Below, piece by piece: positions 1 through 8,465 of a DNA stretch of 64,000 nt. Source of the DNA: CAZYFH01 sp964646815. Its GTDB lineage: Bacteria > Acidobacteriota > Vicinamibacteria > Vicinamibacterales > UBA8438. The DNA lies in contig CAZYFH010000003.1 in assembly GCA_964646815.1 (NCBI GenBank), forward strand, positions 1 through 64,000, written 5' to 3'. The position numbers and the translations under genes were made by a program. The notes under the pieces are model-generated. The model saw only the letters and a list, made by a program, of their open reading frames with translations, was not told the origin of the DNA and did not search any database. The number at the start of each line of letters is the position of its first letter. Position 1 is the stretch's first letter.

Positions 1-516
1 GCAGCGGTTCGTCAGGTCAATCGTCAACACCGACCCGCGACCGTACTTGATCGTGCTGCTGCCGTGGTTGTGAAGCTTGGCGTCGTTGTGAGCCCGAATA
101 TCGCTGCCCGGGAACGAGTCCTCGAGATGCTTGAAGAACTCGGTGTCGATCGCCATGACGTCTTCGCAGTGTCCGTGGATCGGGCACTCCTTGACCATTA
201 GGATCTCACCGTCGCGCTCGATGATTTGCGCCTTGATCTCGCCGACCTTCTGGTTCAAGAGGATGCGATAGTCCTGCTCGCCGTCGAGAATGGACTGCCG
301 AGCCTCGCGCACGCACGTCGGGCAGAGCGAGTCGGTCTCCCGGGGCCAGCCGAGCGGGGGCTTCACTTTCTCGTGCGACTTCAGCAACGGCTTATCCGAC
401 CAGGTGGGCGTGAACGACGGCCGCCGGGTGAACGCGTTGTACCGGTCATAGAAAAACCACGCGCCGTTCGCCGCGACAGACAAGCCCTTCTCAAGGTACT
501 TGATCGGTTTGTGCAT
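1..516 (-). CDS. Radical SAM protein, N-terminal part (tetraether/membrane-spanning lipid synthase-like), truncated by window edge
   Basis: An open minus-strand frame of 172 codons starts at ATG 516 and runs off the left edge. The visible part carries a CPTC motif near residue 66 and a CPIHGHC motif near residue 111, and it ends exactly at the first cysteine after LTIDLTNR, a typical lead-in to the radical SAM CxxxCxxC cluster. An N-terminal cysteine pair, then CPxHG, then the radical SAM core is the layout of the MJ0619/Tes family, whose archaeal members join lipid tails into tetraethers and whose bacterial relatives are linked to membrane-spanning lipids. The family call is inference because the catalytic core lies outside the window. 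Confidence 0.6.
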   Translation of the reverse strand, partial: MHKPIKYLEKGLSVAANGAWFFYDRYNAFTRRPSFTPTWSDKPLLKSHEKVKPPLGWPRETDSLCPTCVREARQSILDGEQDYRILLNQKVGEIKAQIIERDGEILMVKECPIHGHCEDVMAIDTEFFKHLEDSFPGSDIRAHNDAKLHNHGSSTIKYGRGSVLTIDLTNRC

Positions 517-628
517 CAGAGCTCCGTTTCAGGCATCTACATGGATGGTACCCTATCCGACCGGCTCGGGTCGAACGGGCCCAGCGACAAGTCGTTTATC
601 TCTCATAGGATAGCGGAGAATGGGCCGG

Positions 629-644
629 CGGAAGTCAACTTCCG
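629..644. repeat. Short perfect inverted repeat upstream of the radical SAM gene
   Basis: Seven-base arms (CGGAAGT and ACTTCCG) are separated by CA. It lies in the 197-base gap between alkB and the radical SAM gene, about 110 bases upstream of that gene's start. It could be an operator or a weak terminator for alkB; there is no T run. The rest of the gap shows nothing recognisable. Confidence 0.3.
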
Positions 645-713
645 TTGGAACGGCAAATCGAGGGGGTGAATGGGCGCTCAGTGGCCTGAACGGGCCGTCT
701 GGAACCCATGCCT

Positions 714-1346
714 CTAGAGCGCGTACTGTCGAAACGTGCAGCTGATTCGCGCCCCTAGTCCGAGAGCAGCCGGACCGGTCGCCGGCAGAATCCTGGAGAT
801 ACCGTGGAAGCGCAGCCGGCTCGGCCCGCCCATCACGAATGCGTCGCCCGACGACAGAGTGATGGCCTCGACCGGCTCGCGCCGGCGGGTGCCTCCGATG
901 ACGAAGGTTGCCGCGTCGCCGACAGATAGCGACACGATCGGGACGCCGGCGTCGAGGGTCACACGGGTCTCGTCCTTGTCTTGATGCAGTCCCATCTTGC
1001 CGGTCGAGTCGTATCGGGTCACGAGGCAGACATCGGGTCGGAGCGACATCCCCACGGATTGGCTCGCGCGGACCGCCATGGTCACCAGCGGTGACGGCAG
1101 CGGTGGCACCGGCAGGCCATCGTGATCGGACCGTGTCGGCTCGTAGGCATACCTCCGCGCGTTCCAGTGCAGCCCCAGACACATCAGATCGCATCGCAGG
1201 TGTCCCCCACCACGGACCTGTGGCCGGTAGAAGCCGGCGGGGGCCCTGGCCAGCGCCTCGACGATCGCCACTAGAGAGCGCTGGTCGTCGGACGTCAGAA
1301 ACGCGGGCAAATGGAACGCGCCCGGGTAGACCTGGATGATCTCCAT
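714..1346 (-). CDS. alkB: AlkB-type 2-oxoglutarate/Fe(II)-dependent dioxygenase
   Basis: The 210-residue protein matches the AlkB family, which demethylates alkylated bases in DNA or RNA by oxidation. The iron ligands are visible as H121 and D123 (GLHQDKDE) and H181 (RFHGISR). The C-terminal 2-oxoglutarate-binding pattern RxNxTxR appears as R200-I-S-C-T-F-R206, with serine in place of asparagine. Length is close to the E. coli enzyme. The ATG at 1346 is 54 bases from the divergent oxidoreductase start, so the two may share a control region. Confidence 0.88.
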   Translation of the reverse strand: MEIIQVYPGAFHLPAFLTSDDQRSLVAIVEALARAPAGFYRPQVRGGGHLRCDLMCLGLHWNARRYAYEPTRSDHDGLPVPPLPSPLVTMAVRASQSVGMSLRPDVCLVTRYDSTGKMGLHQDKDETRVTLDAGVPIVSLSVGDAATFVIGGTRRREPVEAITLSSGDAFVMGGPSRLRFHGISRILPATGPAALGLGARISCTFRQYAL

Positions 1347-1400
1347 CGCTCAAGGACTCAAGGCTCAACGTAATCGTACCGCTATCATGGCGCCGTTCCC

Positions 1401-2552
1401 ATGCCGCCTTCGCCAGATGTGGTCGTGGTCGGAGCCGGCGTGTTCGGCGCGTGGACCGCGTACCGGCTCCAGCGCACCGGCCGGTCGGTTATGCTGCTCG
1501 ACGCGTTTGGCTCTGGGAACTCCCGCGCAAGTTCGGGCGGTGAGTCACGCATCATCCGCATCGGATACGGCAACAAGGCGATCTACTCCCGTTGGGCACT
1601 CGAGTCGATTGAACAGTGGCAAGTGCTGTTCCGCGAGGCGCGGCTTCCGTTGTTCGCAAAGACCGGTGTCTTGTTCCTCGGGCATCGCGACGACCCACTG
1701 ACCGACGCGACTATCGCAACGTTGCAACAGCTCGATGCGACCATCGAGCTGCTCGGCCGGAACGATCTCGAACGTCGATTCCCCCAGTTTCGTCTCGGAT
1801 CGATCGTCCGCGGCATCCTCGAGCCTAACAGCGGCGTCATCCTTGCCCGCCGCGCGGTCGACACCCTCGTGGGGCGCGCGATCCAGCTCGGCGTCGACTA
1901 CCGGCTGGCCGCGGCGACCCAGCCGGCTGGCAACCACCGCCTGGTCGCTCTCGCGTTGTCCGACGGCACCGACGTGAGTGCCGGCGCGTTCGTGTTCGCC
2001 TGCGGTCCGTGGCTCGCCAAGCTGTTTCCCGATCTGCTCGCTCCGGTGCTGCACACGACCCGACAGGAGGTGTTCTTCTTTGGGGGCGAACCAGGAGACA
2101 GACGGTTTGTGGCGCCAACGCTGCCAGCGTGGATCGACTTCCGCGACGGTGTCTATGGCCTGCCGGATCTGGAGGGTCGCGGGGTCAAGATCGGCCTCGA
2201 CACGCACGGACCGCCGTTCGATCCCGACGACGGCGACCGGCAACCGTCGGCGACCGCGCTGCTTGCGGCGCGTCGGCTGGCTGCCGATCTAATCCCGGCA
2301 CTCCGGGAGGCGCCGCTGCTGGACGCGCGGGTCTGTCAATATGCAAACACGCCGAACGGTGACTTCCTGATCGACCGCCACCCCGGGTACGACAACGTGT
2401 GGCTGGTCGGCGGAGGCTCCGGCCACGGTTTCAAGCACGGCCCCGCAGTGGGCGCCTACGTCACCGCGCTGATGGACGGCGGCAGCGCGGAGCCGCAGTT
2501 TGAGCTCAACGCGAAGCGCGCGGAACGAGCGCGCGCCAGGGAGGTGTTTTAG
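1401..2552 (+). CDS. FAD-dependent amine oxidoreductase (monomeric sarcosine oxidase / N-methyl amino acid oxidase-like)
   Basis: The 383-residue protein opens with a Rossmann FAD motif (VVVVGAGVFGAW, residues about 7-18) and the acidic end of beta-2 (LLD). Near the C terminus, C312 lies in VCQYANTPNGDF, matching the cysteine that binds FAD covalently in monomeric sarcosine oxidases. The GGGSGHGFKHGP segment that follows is also typical. The family oxidises N-methyl amines such as sarcosine, releasing H2O2. Substrate cannot be told from sequence. A TATCAT box lies just upstream of the ATG. Confidence 0.85.
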   Translation: MPPSPDVVVVGAGVFGAWTAYRLQRTGRSVMLLDAFGSGNSRASSGGESRIIRIGYGNKAIYSRWALESIEQWQVLFREARLPLFAKTGVLFLGHRDDPLTDATIATLQQLDATIELLGRNDLERRFPQFRLGSIVRGILEPNSGVILARRAVDTLVGRAIQLGVDYRLAAATQPAGNHRLVALALSDGTDVSAGAFVFACGPWLAKLFPDLLAPVLHTTRQEVFFFGGEPGDRRFVAPTLPAWIDFRDGVYGLPDLEGRGVKIGLDTHGPPFDPDDGDRQPSATALLAARRLAADLIPALREAPLLDARVCQYANTPNGDFLIDRHPGYDNVWLVGGGSGHGFKHGPAVGAYVTALMDGGSAEPQFELNAKRAERARAREVF

Positions 2553-2612
2553 CAGCGAACTTTCGGTCGCCCAGAGTCGTTGAACAGAACGAGCTCATAC
2601 TCGGAACCAGCA

Positions 2613-2749
2613 ATGAACGACATCCTTCACGATCTACGTTTCGCGCTCCGGCGATTCCGGAAACGCCCCTCTGGACGATGGTGATCATCGTCGTGCTGGC
2701 GCTCGGGATCGGCGCCAACACCGCCACATTCAGCGGCTTTGACGCGTAG
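2613..2749 (+). pseudogene. Remnant of an ADOP/MacB-like ABC transporter permease N terminus
   Basis: From ATG 2613 the frame reads MNDILHDLRFALRRFRKRPS, the standard opening of acidobacterial duplicated orphan permeases, then meets a stop. In a shifted frame the text continues as WTMVIIVVLALGIGANTATF, the first transmembrane helix of the same family, and stops at 2747-2749. Intact members are about 800 residues, so only about 45 codons remain, with a frameshift. The rest of the 399-base gap (2750-2951) shows nothing recognisable. Confidence 0.8.
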
Positions 2750-2951
2750 CGCCAAACGGCCCTGTGTTCGGCGGCTCCTCCGGCGGCGCAATCGGCGTCC
2801 TAGGCCGCTGGGTCGGAGAACGGACCTCAGGTTAACCGCCGGTACTCGTCTAATGATTCCTATCGTCACGCGCCGTTCTGCAGCCACCATCCGAGCGGCA
2901 TCGAGCACCGGGACATCGCCGGCCGGCCGACAGAGTCGTGCACGCTGTCGC

Positions 2952-3695
2952 TCACTTCGATCCCCATGGCAACAGCATCGACTTGATCCAGTTGGTCGCG
3001 GTAGCCAGCTTGTAGAGCTGGATCGCGCCGGCGGGGTCCACGTTCTTGGGGCACACTTCGGTGCACTCGCCGACCAACGTGCACCCCCACATGCCCTCGT
3101 GCTCGTCGAGCGCTTCCATTCGCCCGGCTGCGCCTTGATCTCGCGAATCCAAGTTGTATCGTTGGGCGAGGGCGATCACGGCTGGTCCGACGAACTTAGG
3201 CTCGAGACCGACGACAGGGCAGGCGGCGTAACAGAGCATGCAATTGATGCACATGCTGAACTGTTTGTACGCCTCCAACTGCGCGGGCGTCTGGAGGTGC
3301 TCACCATCGGCGATCGGCTTCTCTTCGTCACGAACGATCCATGGCTGCACTTTCTGGAGCTTCTGGAGGAAGTCGGAAATGTCGACCACGAGGTCGCGCA
3401 TGATCGGAAAGAACTGCAGTGGCTCGATGTGGATCGGCCCGGACACGTAGTCGGACAGCGGGACCCCACAGGTGAGTTTCGGCGTGCCATTGACCATCAT
3501 GCCGCAGCTACCGCAGACACCCATGCGACATGACCACCGGAAGGTGAGCGAGCCGTCTAACTGGTCCTTGACGTAGTTCAAGGCGTCCAGCACGACCCAA
3601 TCTTCTCGATAGGGCACCTCGTAGGATTGCGAGGTGGGCTCGGAGTCGTCCTCCGGCCGATACCGCGCCACGTTCAACGTGATCGTATCCGCCAT
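2952..3695 (-). CDS. frdB: Succinate dehydrogenase/fumarate reductase iron-sulfur subunit
   Basis: The 247-residue protein aligns along its length with E. coli FrdB. The [2Fe-2S] ligands are C56, C61, C64 and C76 (SCRMGVCGSCG...LTC). The C-terminal half holds CINCMLCYAAC and CTLVGECTEVC for the [4Fe-4S] and [3Fe-4S] clusters. It passes electrons between a flavoprotein subunit and quinone. No flavoprotein or membrane-anchor subunit is in the window. The gene is instead third in a row with msrP and msrQ, 27 bases after msrQ. It may serve a complex encoded elsewhere or be wired to the Msr system. Confidence 0.9.
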   Translation of the reverse strand: MADTITLNVARYRPEDDSEPTSQSYEVPYREDWVVLDALNYVKDQLDGSLTFRWSCRMGVCGSCGMMVNGTPKLTCGVPLSDYVSGPIHIEPLQFFPIMRDLVVDISDFLQKLQKVQPWIVRDEEKPIADGEHLQTPAQLEAYKQFSMCINCMLCYAACPVVGLEPKFVGPAVIALAQRYNLDSRDQGAAGRMEALDEHEGMWGCTLVGECTEVCPKNVDPAGAIQLYKLATATNWIKSMLLPWGSK

Positions 3696-3722
3696 GCGGT
3701 TACCTCAGGAACCGAGGAGGGA

Positions 3723-4427
3723 TCAGCTGGCCGACGACCGAACAGCATTCTCATCCGCCGACCGGAGCCGCGCGGGAACGCGCCACCCCTTGAGATTCCA
3801 GCCGTAGAGTCGCACTCTCATGAACCGCCACACACGGCGTGGGTAACTCGGGGTTGCCAGACGGGTGCCGAGTAGAACCGTCAGAATCGCGGCGTAGATA
3901 AGCGGCTCGCCGATCTCGAGTTTGACCAGCCAGAGGAAGTGGACCACGCCGGTAATCGCGATGACGTAGATCAGCTGGTGCAACGCGTGCCAGCGTTTCC
4001 CGCCCAGACGCCGCATCATCGCTTGCGACGAAGTGACCGCGAGCGGGATTAGCAACACGAAGCCGGTGAAGCCCGCGGTCACGTACTTCCGCTCGATCAC
4101 GTCCTCGATGATGACGTCGAGCGCGAAGAAGTGATCCAGAACGACATAGGTCGAGAAGTGGAGCGTCGCGTAGAGAAACGTGAAGAGGCCGAGCATCCGG
4201 CGAAACCGGATGATTGCGTTCCAACCGGTCGCCCAGCGGGCCGGCGTGATCGCGAGCGTGATGAGCAGGAACCGGAGAGTCCAATTGCCCGTCCGGTGAG
4301 TGACATCCTCAATCGGGTTGACGCTGAGCCCACCGGTAAAAGCGTGCCAGACGAGCAGGACCGCGGGGCCCAAGCAAGCGAGAAAAACGATCGGCTTGAA
4401 ACGGCGCGTCAACTGAGTAGCAGTCAT
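3723..4427 (-). CDS. msrQ: Heme-binding membrane subunit of periplasmic methionine sulfoxide reductase
   Basis: The 234-residue protein has about six transmembrane segments and the ferric-reductase-like pattern of MsrQ, including GNWTLRFLLITLAITP and a histidine-rich helix near ATLHFSTYVVLDH. MsrQ takes electrons from the respiratory chain or a flavin reductase and passes them through heme b to MsrP. Immediate placement after msrP (73-base gap) supports the call. Confidence 0.88.
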   Translation of the reverse strand: MTATQLTRRFKPIVFLACLGPAVLLVWHAFTGGLSVNPIEDVTHRTGNWTLRFLLITLAITPARWATGWNAIIRFRRMLGLFTFLYATLHFSTYVVLDHFFALDVIIEDVIERKYVTAGFTGFVLLIPLAVTSSQAMMRRLGGKRWHALHQLIYVIAITGVVHFLWLVKLEIGEPLIYAAILTVLLGTRLATPSYPRRVWRFMRVRLYGWNLKGWRVPARLRSADENAVRSSAS

Positions 4428-4500
4428 GGCGGTGGCCGAGCGGACAGTGACAGCAGGTCGGCGTGCGGACGCCCGGCCTCCGGCGTCACAATCGTGCGTC

Positions 4501-5466
4501 TCAGTAGTTCTGGGCCAGGTCCATCCCCTCGTACAAGCTGGCGACCTGGTCAGCGTAGCCGTTGAACATCTGCGTCCGCTGGCGGAAGAACTTGCCGATC
4601 CGGCGCTCCGTCCGCTGTGTCCACCGCGGATGATCCACGTCCGGATTCACGTTGGCATAGAAGCCGTACTCGTGCGGAATAGAGACGTTCCAGGAATTGC
4701 GCGGCTGCTCCTCGACGAATTCGATGCGGGCGATCGACTTGAGACTCTTGAAGCCGTACTTCCACGGCACCATCAGACGCATCGGCGCGCCGTTCTGGTT
4801 CAACAGCGTCTTGCCGTAGAGGCCCACCACCATGATCGCCAGCGGGTTCATCGCCTCGTCCATCCGCAGCCCCTCGACATAGGGCCATTCCAGGCTACGA
4901 GTGCGCTGACCACGGAACTCGCTCGGCCGAACTAGCGTCTCGAACCGCACGTACTTCGCCCGAGACGTCGGCTCGAAGCGCTTGAGCAGATCGCCCAGCG
5001 GAAAGCCCACCCACGGCACCACCATCGACCACGCCTCGACGCAGCGGAGCCGATAGATGCGCTCCTCGAGCGGATGCGGCTTCAGGATGTCCTCGAGCGT
5101 GTAGTCGGCCGCGGGCTTGTTCATGTGCCCTTCGACACGGACACTCCACGGTTTGGGATTGAACTCGTGCGCGAAACGCTTTGGGTCCTCCTTGTTGATC
5201 CCGAACTCGTAGAAGTTGTTGTAGCTGGTGATCTCGTCGAACGTGTTCTGCGGCTCGTCCGTGCTGAACGTGCTCGTCTTTACGCCGGGCAGGTCATCCT
5301 GCGGCGCCGCGGCGCGCACGCCCCCGCGCGGGCCGCCGAGCGCTGCCGCGCCGGCCACGCCCAGCGCCGCCCCGGTCGCCGCTTGCATGAACTGCCGGCG
5401 GTCGTAGTACAGCCGCTCCGGCGTGATCTCGGACGACGGGATGTCTGGCGCTTGCTTGATCAGCAT
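4501..5466 (-). CDS. msrP: Protein-methionine-sulfoxide reductase catalytic subunit (molybdopterin)
   Basis: The 321-residue protein starts with a Tat signal (DRRQFMQAATGAALG, residues 22-36) for export of the folded molybdoenzyme. C142 in RLRCVEAWSM is the expected molybdenum ligand of the sulfite-oxidase fold. MsrP repairs oxidised methionines in exported proteins. It heads msrP-msrQ-frdB, and a molybdenum cofactor gene (moaC) occurs elsewhere in the window. Confidence 0.92.
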   Translation of the reverse strand: MLIKQAPDIPSSEITPERLYYDRRQFMQAATGAALGVAGAAALGGPRGGVRAAAPQDDLPGVKTSTFSTDEPQNTFDEITSYNNFYEFGINKEDPKRFAHEFNPKPWSVRVEGHMNKPAADYTLEDILKPHPLEERIYRLRCVEAWSMVVPWVGFPLGDLLKRFEPTSRAKYVRFETLVRPSEFRGQRTRSLEWPYVEGLRMDEAMNPLAIMVVGLYGKTLLNQNGAPMRLMVPWKYGFKSLKSIARIEFVEEQPRNSWNVSIPHEYGFYANVNPDVDHPRWTQRTERRIGKFFRQRTQMFNGYADQVASLYEGMDLAQNY

Positions 5467-5553
5467 TCAAGTACCTCTGCTCTCGGGATCGAGCCTGCCG
5501 CGCGTCGATCTCCACACAAGTGCTGCGATGGTCGCCCCCCAGCGCCGTGCTTG

Positions 5554-6294
5554 TCAATAGTACCGCCGTGCGAGCCACTCGGGCGACACGCCAGCAAAGT
5601 ACAGCAGAACCAGCATGACATTGAGCGCGCTCCGCCGCAGCCAGCCGTCCCGCTCCCACCGCCGTGGCGAGACACGGGCCGGAACAGGCGAGAACCAGAG
5701 CGACCCGCGCCGGCCGAGCCGGCGAATAAGGTCGACATCTTCCATCAGCGGGATCGCCCGGTAGCCATCGAGCGCTTCGAAGACCGCGCGCCGAACGAAG
5801 AGCGCCTGATCGCCGTATGGCAACGCGAACCACGACACGCGCGTCGCGACGCCCCACTCGATGAGACGGGCGACGCGCCGCGACGAATCGAGGATGAACC
5901 GGAACGCCCCCCCGACCACGTCGTCACGCCGGTCGGCGGCCCGAATCTCGTCGAGCCATCCGGGGTCCAGACGCGCGTCCGCGTGCACGAAGAGCAGCCA
6001 GCGACCCGCCGCGGCTGCAGCGCCTGCGTTCATCTGCGGCCCGCGCCCAACCGGACTCGTGCCCCAGCGGACAGCAGGAAAGCGCACACGCAGGGCATCG
6101 AGGGCACGATCGGTCGCGTCCCCGCTGACGACGACGACCTCTACGGCGTCGCCGGCCGCATCCGCGGCGAGCCCGGCGAGAAGCCCCTCGAGCTCCGAGG
6201 CGTCCCGGAGGATCGGGATCACGATGGAGACGAGGGGCGCTGGCACGACAAGGCTCACCCGTGGACCGTCCCGGTCAGTCGGCGTCGCGACCAT
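5554..6294 (-). CDS. Glycosyltransferase family 2 (TIGR04283-like)
   Basis: The 246-residue protein has a GT-A fold opening (SIVIPILRDASEL, about residue 23), an HADARLDPGW segment holding the DXD-like metal site (about residue 105), and a MEDVDLIRRL motif typical of the TIGR04283 subgroup. Acceptor and sugar are unknown. The ATG at 6294 overlaps the 3' end of the esterase gene by 20 bases, so the two are probably translated together. Confidence 0.82.
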   Translation of the reverse strand: MVATPTDRDGPRVSLVVPAPLVSIVIPILRDASELEGLLAGLAADAAGDAVEVVVVSGDATDRALDALRVRFPAVRWGTSPVGRGPQMNAGAAAAAGRWLLFVHADARLDPGWLDEIRAADRRDDVVGGAFRFILDSSRRVARLIEWGVATRVSWFALPYGDQALFVRRAVFEALDGYRAIPLMEDVDLIRRLGRRGSLWFSPVPARVSPRRWERDGWLRRSALNVMLVLLYFAGVSPEWLARRYY

Positions 6295-6958
6295 CTGCCA
6301 CCAGTCCCAGAAACGACGCGGTCTCCGACCACACGCGTTCGAGGCTGCCGGTCAACTGATGGTCGTCATCGAGTCGCACCATCCGCACGTGCGGCCGCGG
6401 CGCCGCAAAGCGCGCGACCGTCTCCGGATCGACCACCGCGTCCTGATTGCCTTGTAGCACCAGCATCGGCGCCCCGCACTTCGCCGCAAAAGAGTCGTAG
6501 CGGTGGGCGTCGGTGTAGAGCTCGTAGTGCACGCGGCACACCTCCCCGTAGGCGTGGTGCGTCAGCTCCAGCCACCCGCTGTCGCGCCATCGTGCCATCC
6601 CGGCGTCGTCGATGTCGCCGAGACGGTGTCGCCCGAAGTCGAGCGCCGGCGCGAGCAGCACAAGGCGCTCGATCGGACGTTCGGACCGAGCCCTACCAAT
6701 CGCCGCGCGCTCCGCCACATGAAGCGCCACGAAAGCGCCCAGGCTCGACCCGATCAACGTGACGGCATCGGGTGCCATTGCGGCGATCGCCGTCTCGACC
6801 TGCGCGACCATGCGTGTGGTCGTCACGGTCGAGAAGTCCGGCTCGTTGAGATCGGGGCAGTGCAGCGTCAGGCGGTGGCGCCGGAAGCGGTCAGCTAGAA
6901 ACGCGGCCTTGGACGAGGCCGGTGACGACATGAAGCCGTGCAGATAGAAGATGTGCAT
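6275..6958 (-). CDS. Alpha/beta hydrolase, YqiA-type esterase
   Basis: From the chosen ATG at 6958 (MHIFYLHGF) the protein is 227 residues; an in-frame ATG at 6979 adds seven residues. The nucleophile elbow GSSLGAF, an acid in NQDAVVDPE and a late histidine in DDDHQLTGS make the catalytic triad. The short lid-less form with FYLHGFMSSPASSKA matches the YqiA group of small esterases. Substrate is unknown. Confidence 0.8.
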   Translation of the reverse strand: MHIFYLHGFMSSPASSKAAFLADRFRRHRLTLHCPDLNEPDFSTVTTTRMVAQVETAIAAMAPDAVTLIGSSLGAFVALHVAERAAIGRARSERPIERLVLLAPALDFGRHRLGDIDDAGMARWRDSGWLELTHHAYGEVCRVHYELYTDAHRYDSFAAKCGAPMLVLQGNQDAVVDPETVARFAAPRPHVRMVRLDDDHQLTGSLERVWSETASFLGLVADGRDAD

Positions 6959-7029
6959 CCGAGCGGCCCGACGGTGCATCTGGTCTCACGCGACGCTCGG
7001 CGGCCCGTCGGCTCGCAGTCCGTCGGTTG

Positions 7030-7500
7030 CTAAAGAAGACTCTTACATCCCGGCCGGCACCTGCAGGGGATCTCGCCCTCCCCTTCCGTGAAGTAGTTGT
7101 AGGTCAACTCCTCACCCAGCCTGATGTTGCGCCCCGCAATGATCCAGATGGTGTCGCCAATAATGTTGCTGTAGCAGTTTGGTGTGCAGGAATGGTTAAT
7201 GAAGCGGGCGACGTTGCCGCCGACCTTGGCATCGCGCGAGAATAGATGGTTGATGCGGAAACACCAGATCTCTCCACGAGAGAGATACCGTTCCTCGCGT
7301 GGTGTGCTGTCGCGGTTGCGGATCTTCTCGCCCGCATAGTTGACGACTCGTTTGTTCTTGTTGATGGGCTCGAGCGCGAAGACCCCCCACCCGTGCAGCT
7401 TGGAGCGCTTTCGCCGGATCTTGGGGAAGTAGAGGCCGTTTGCGTGCGGATCCGAAAAGTCGCGAGGTTTTGAAGAGCCGGTCCGCTTCCGCCGCGCCAT
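7030..7500 (-). CDS. SET-domain protein lysine methyltransferase with post-SET motif
   Basis: The 156-residue protein is almost only a SET domain. It shows KLHGWGVFALEPI near residue 34, the signature NHSCTPNC, GEELTYNY, and a terminal post-SET zinc motif CRCRPGC. These are the SAM- and substrate-binding elements of eukaryotic-type lysine methyltransferases. The N terminus is basic (MARRKRTGSSKPR). Bacterial members are known but few have a defined target; histone-like proteins or ribosomal proteins are possibilities. The start is 17 bases from the divergent hydrolase start. Confidence 0.85.
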   Translation of the reverse strand: MARRKRTGSSKPRDFSDPHANGLYFPKIRRKRSKLHGWGVFALEPINKNKRVVNYAGEKIRNRDSTPREERYLSRGEIWCFRINHLFSRDAKVGGNVARFINHSCTPNCYSNIIGDTIWIIAGRNIRLGEELTYNYFTEGEGEIPCRCRPGCKSLL

Positions 7501-7517
7501 GCGGGCGCAAGAATACC

Positions 7518-8441
7518 ATGACTCGTCCAGCCGAGACGCGCCTAGTGGAGGCGAACGGGCTGACGTTCGAGGTCGACATGTGCGGCGACGGCGACCGTCT
7601 CGCGCTGTGTCTCCATGGCTTCCCCGAACTCGCCTGCTCGTGGCGGCACCAACTGCCACTGCTGGCACGTCTCGGATACCGAGCCTGGGCGCCGAATATG
7701 CGCGGATACGGGCGAACGTCTCGGCCACCGGCGGTTGCCGACTACACGTTGCCACACCTCGTCGAAGACGTAGCCGGCCTGATCGATGCAGCCGGCGCCC
7801 GGTCGGTGCTGCTGGTCGGGCACGACTGGGGCGGAGCGGTCGCATGGCACGCGTCGCTCCAAACGGTCCGGCGAATCGATCGACTCGTGGTGATGAACTT
7901 CCCGCATCCGGCCCTGTTCGCCGACGGGTTACGTGGCTGGCGACAGGCGCTGCGATCCTGGTATATCGCAGCATTCCAGATGCCCTGGATACCCGAGCGC
8001 GTGCTCGGCGCGCGGCGCGCGTGGCTGGTCGGCGAACTCATCGCGGACACCGCAGTCGATCGCTCGCGGTTTCCCGCACCGGTGCTGGCGGCATACCGCG
8101 CGGCGGCGGCGCGGCCGGGCGCGATACGAGCGATGGTGAATTACTACCGGGCGTTGCGATTGACGCGCCCGACACCGAACGATCTAGACCGGTTGCGCCG
8201 GCCACTCGAGATCCCGACGCTGCTGCTCTGGGGTGAAGAGGATGTCGCGCTGGGGAAGGAGCTCACCGTGGGCACCGACGCGCTGGTGCCGCATCTCGTG
8301 CTGCGATACTTGCCCGGCGTCTCGCACTGGGTGCAGCAGGAAGCGCCCGAGTCAGTGAACGCGCTCCTCGAGGCCTGGCTCCTGAATCGACCCGTACCGG
8401 TCGTCGGCCCGAACGGTCGACTCGCGACCGGGTTGCTGTAG
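7518..8441 (+). CDS. Alpha/beta hydrolase, epoxide hydrolase-like
   Basis: The 307-residue protein shows HGFPELACSWRHQ (oxyanion HGFP), the nucleophile motif VGHDWGGAVAW with aspartate, and a late histidine in GVSHWVQQE. An aspartate nucleophile after GH and the WGG context fit soluble epoxide hydrolases or haloalkane dehalogenase-like enzymes. ATG 7518 was chosen because homology starts a few residues later and because it clears the divergent SET gene. Confidence 0.82.
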   Translation: MTRPAETRLVEANGLTFEVDMCGDGDRLALCLHGFPELACSWRHQLPLLARLGYRAWAPNMRGYGRTSRPPAVADYTLPHLVEDVAGLIDAAGARSVLLVGHDWGGAVAWHASLQTVRRIDRLVVMNFPHPALFADGLRGWRQALRSWYIAAFQMPWIPERVLGARRAWLVGELIADTAVDRSRFPAPVLAAYRAAAARPGAIRAMVNYYRALRLTRPTPNDLDRLRRPLEIPTLLLWGEEDVALGKELTVGTDALVPHLVLRYLPGVSHWVQQEAPESVNALLEAWLLNRPVPVVGPNGRLATGLL

Positions 8442-8451
8442 CGTGGCGGCG

Positions 8452-8457
8452 TATAAT
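8452..8457 (+). promoter_or_regulatory. Perfect -10 hexamer TATAAT next to a start codon
   Basis: TATAAT ends nine bases before GTG 8466. No good -35 element is visible at standard spacing. Transcription from this box would begin at or within a base or two of the GTG, predicting a leaderless or near-leaderless message for the DUF309 gene. Confidence 0.45.
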
Positions 8458-8465
8458 TGTGTTTC

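Noticed and set aside
5074..6762. A 562-codon open frame on the plus strand opposite msrP, the glycosyltransferase and the esterase
   Set aside because: It is antisense to three well-supported genes, has no recognisable domain and is Arg/Pro-rich, as expected for shadow frames in high-GC DNA.
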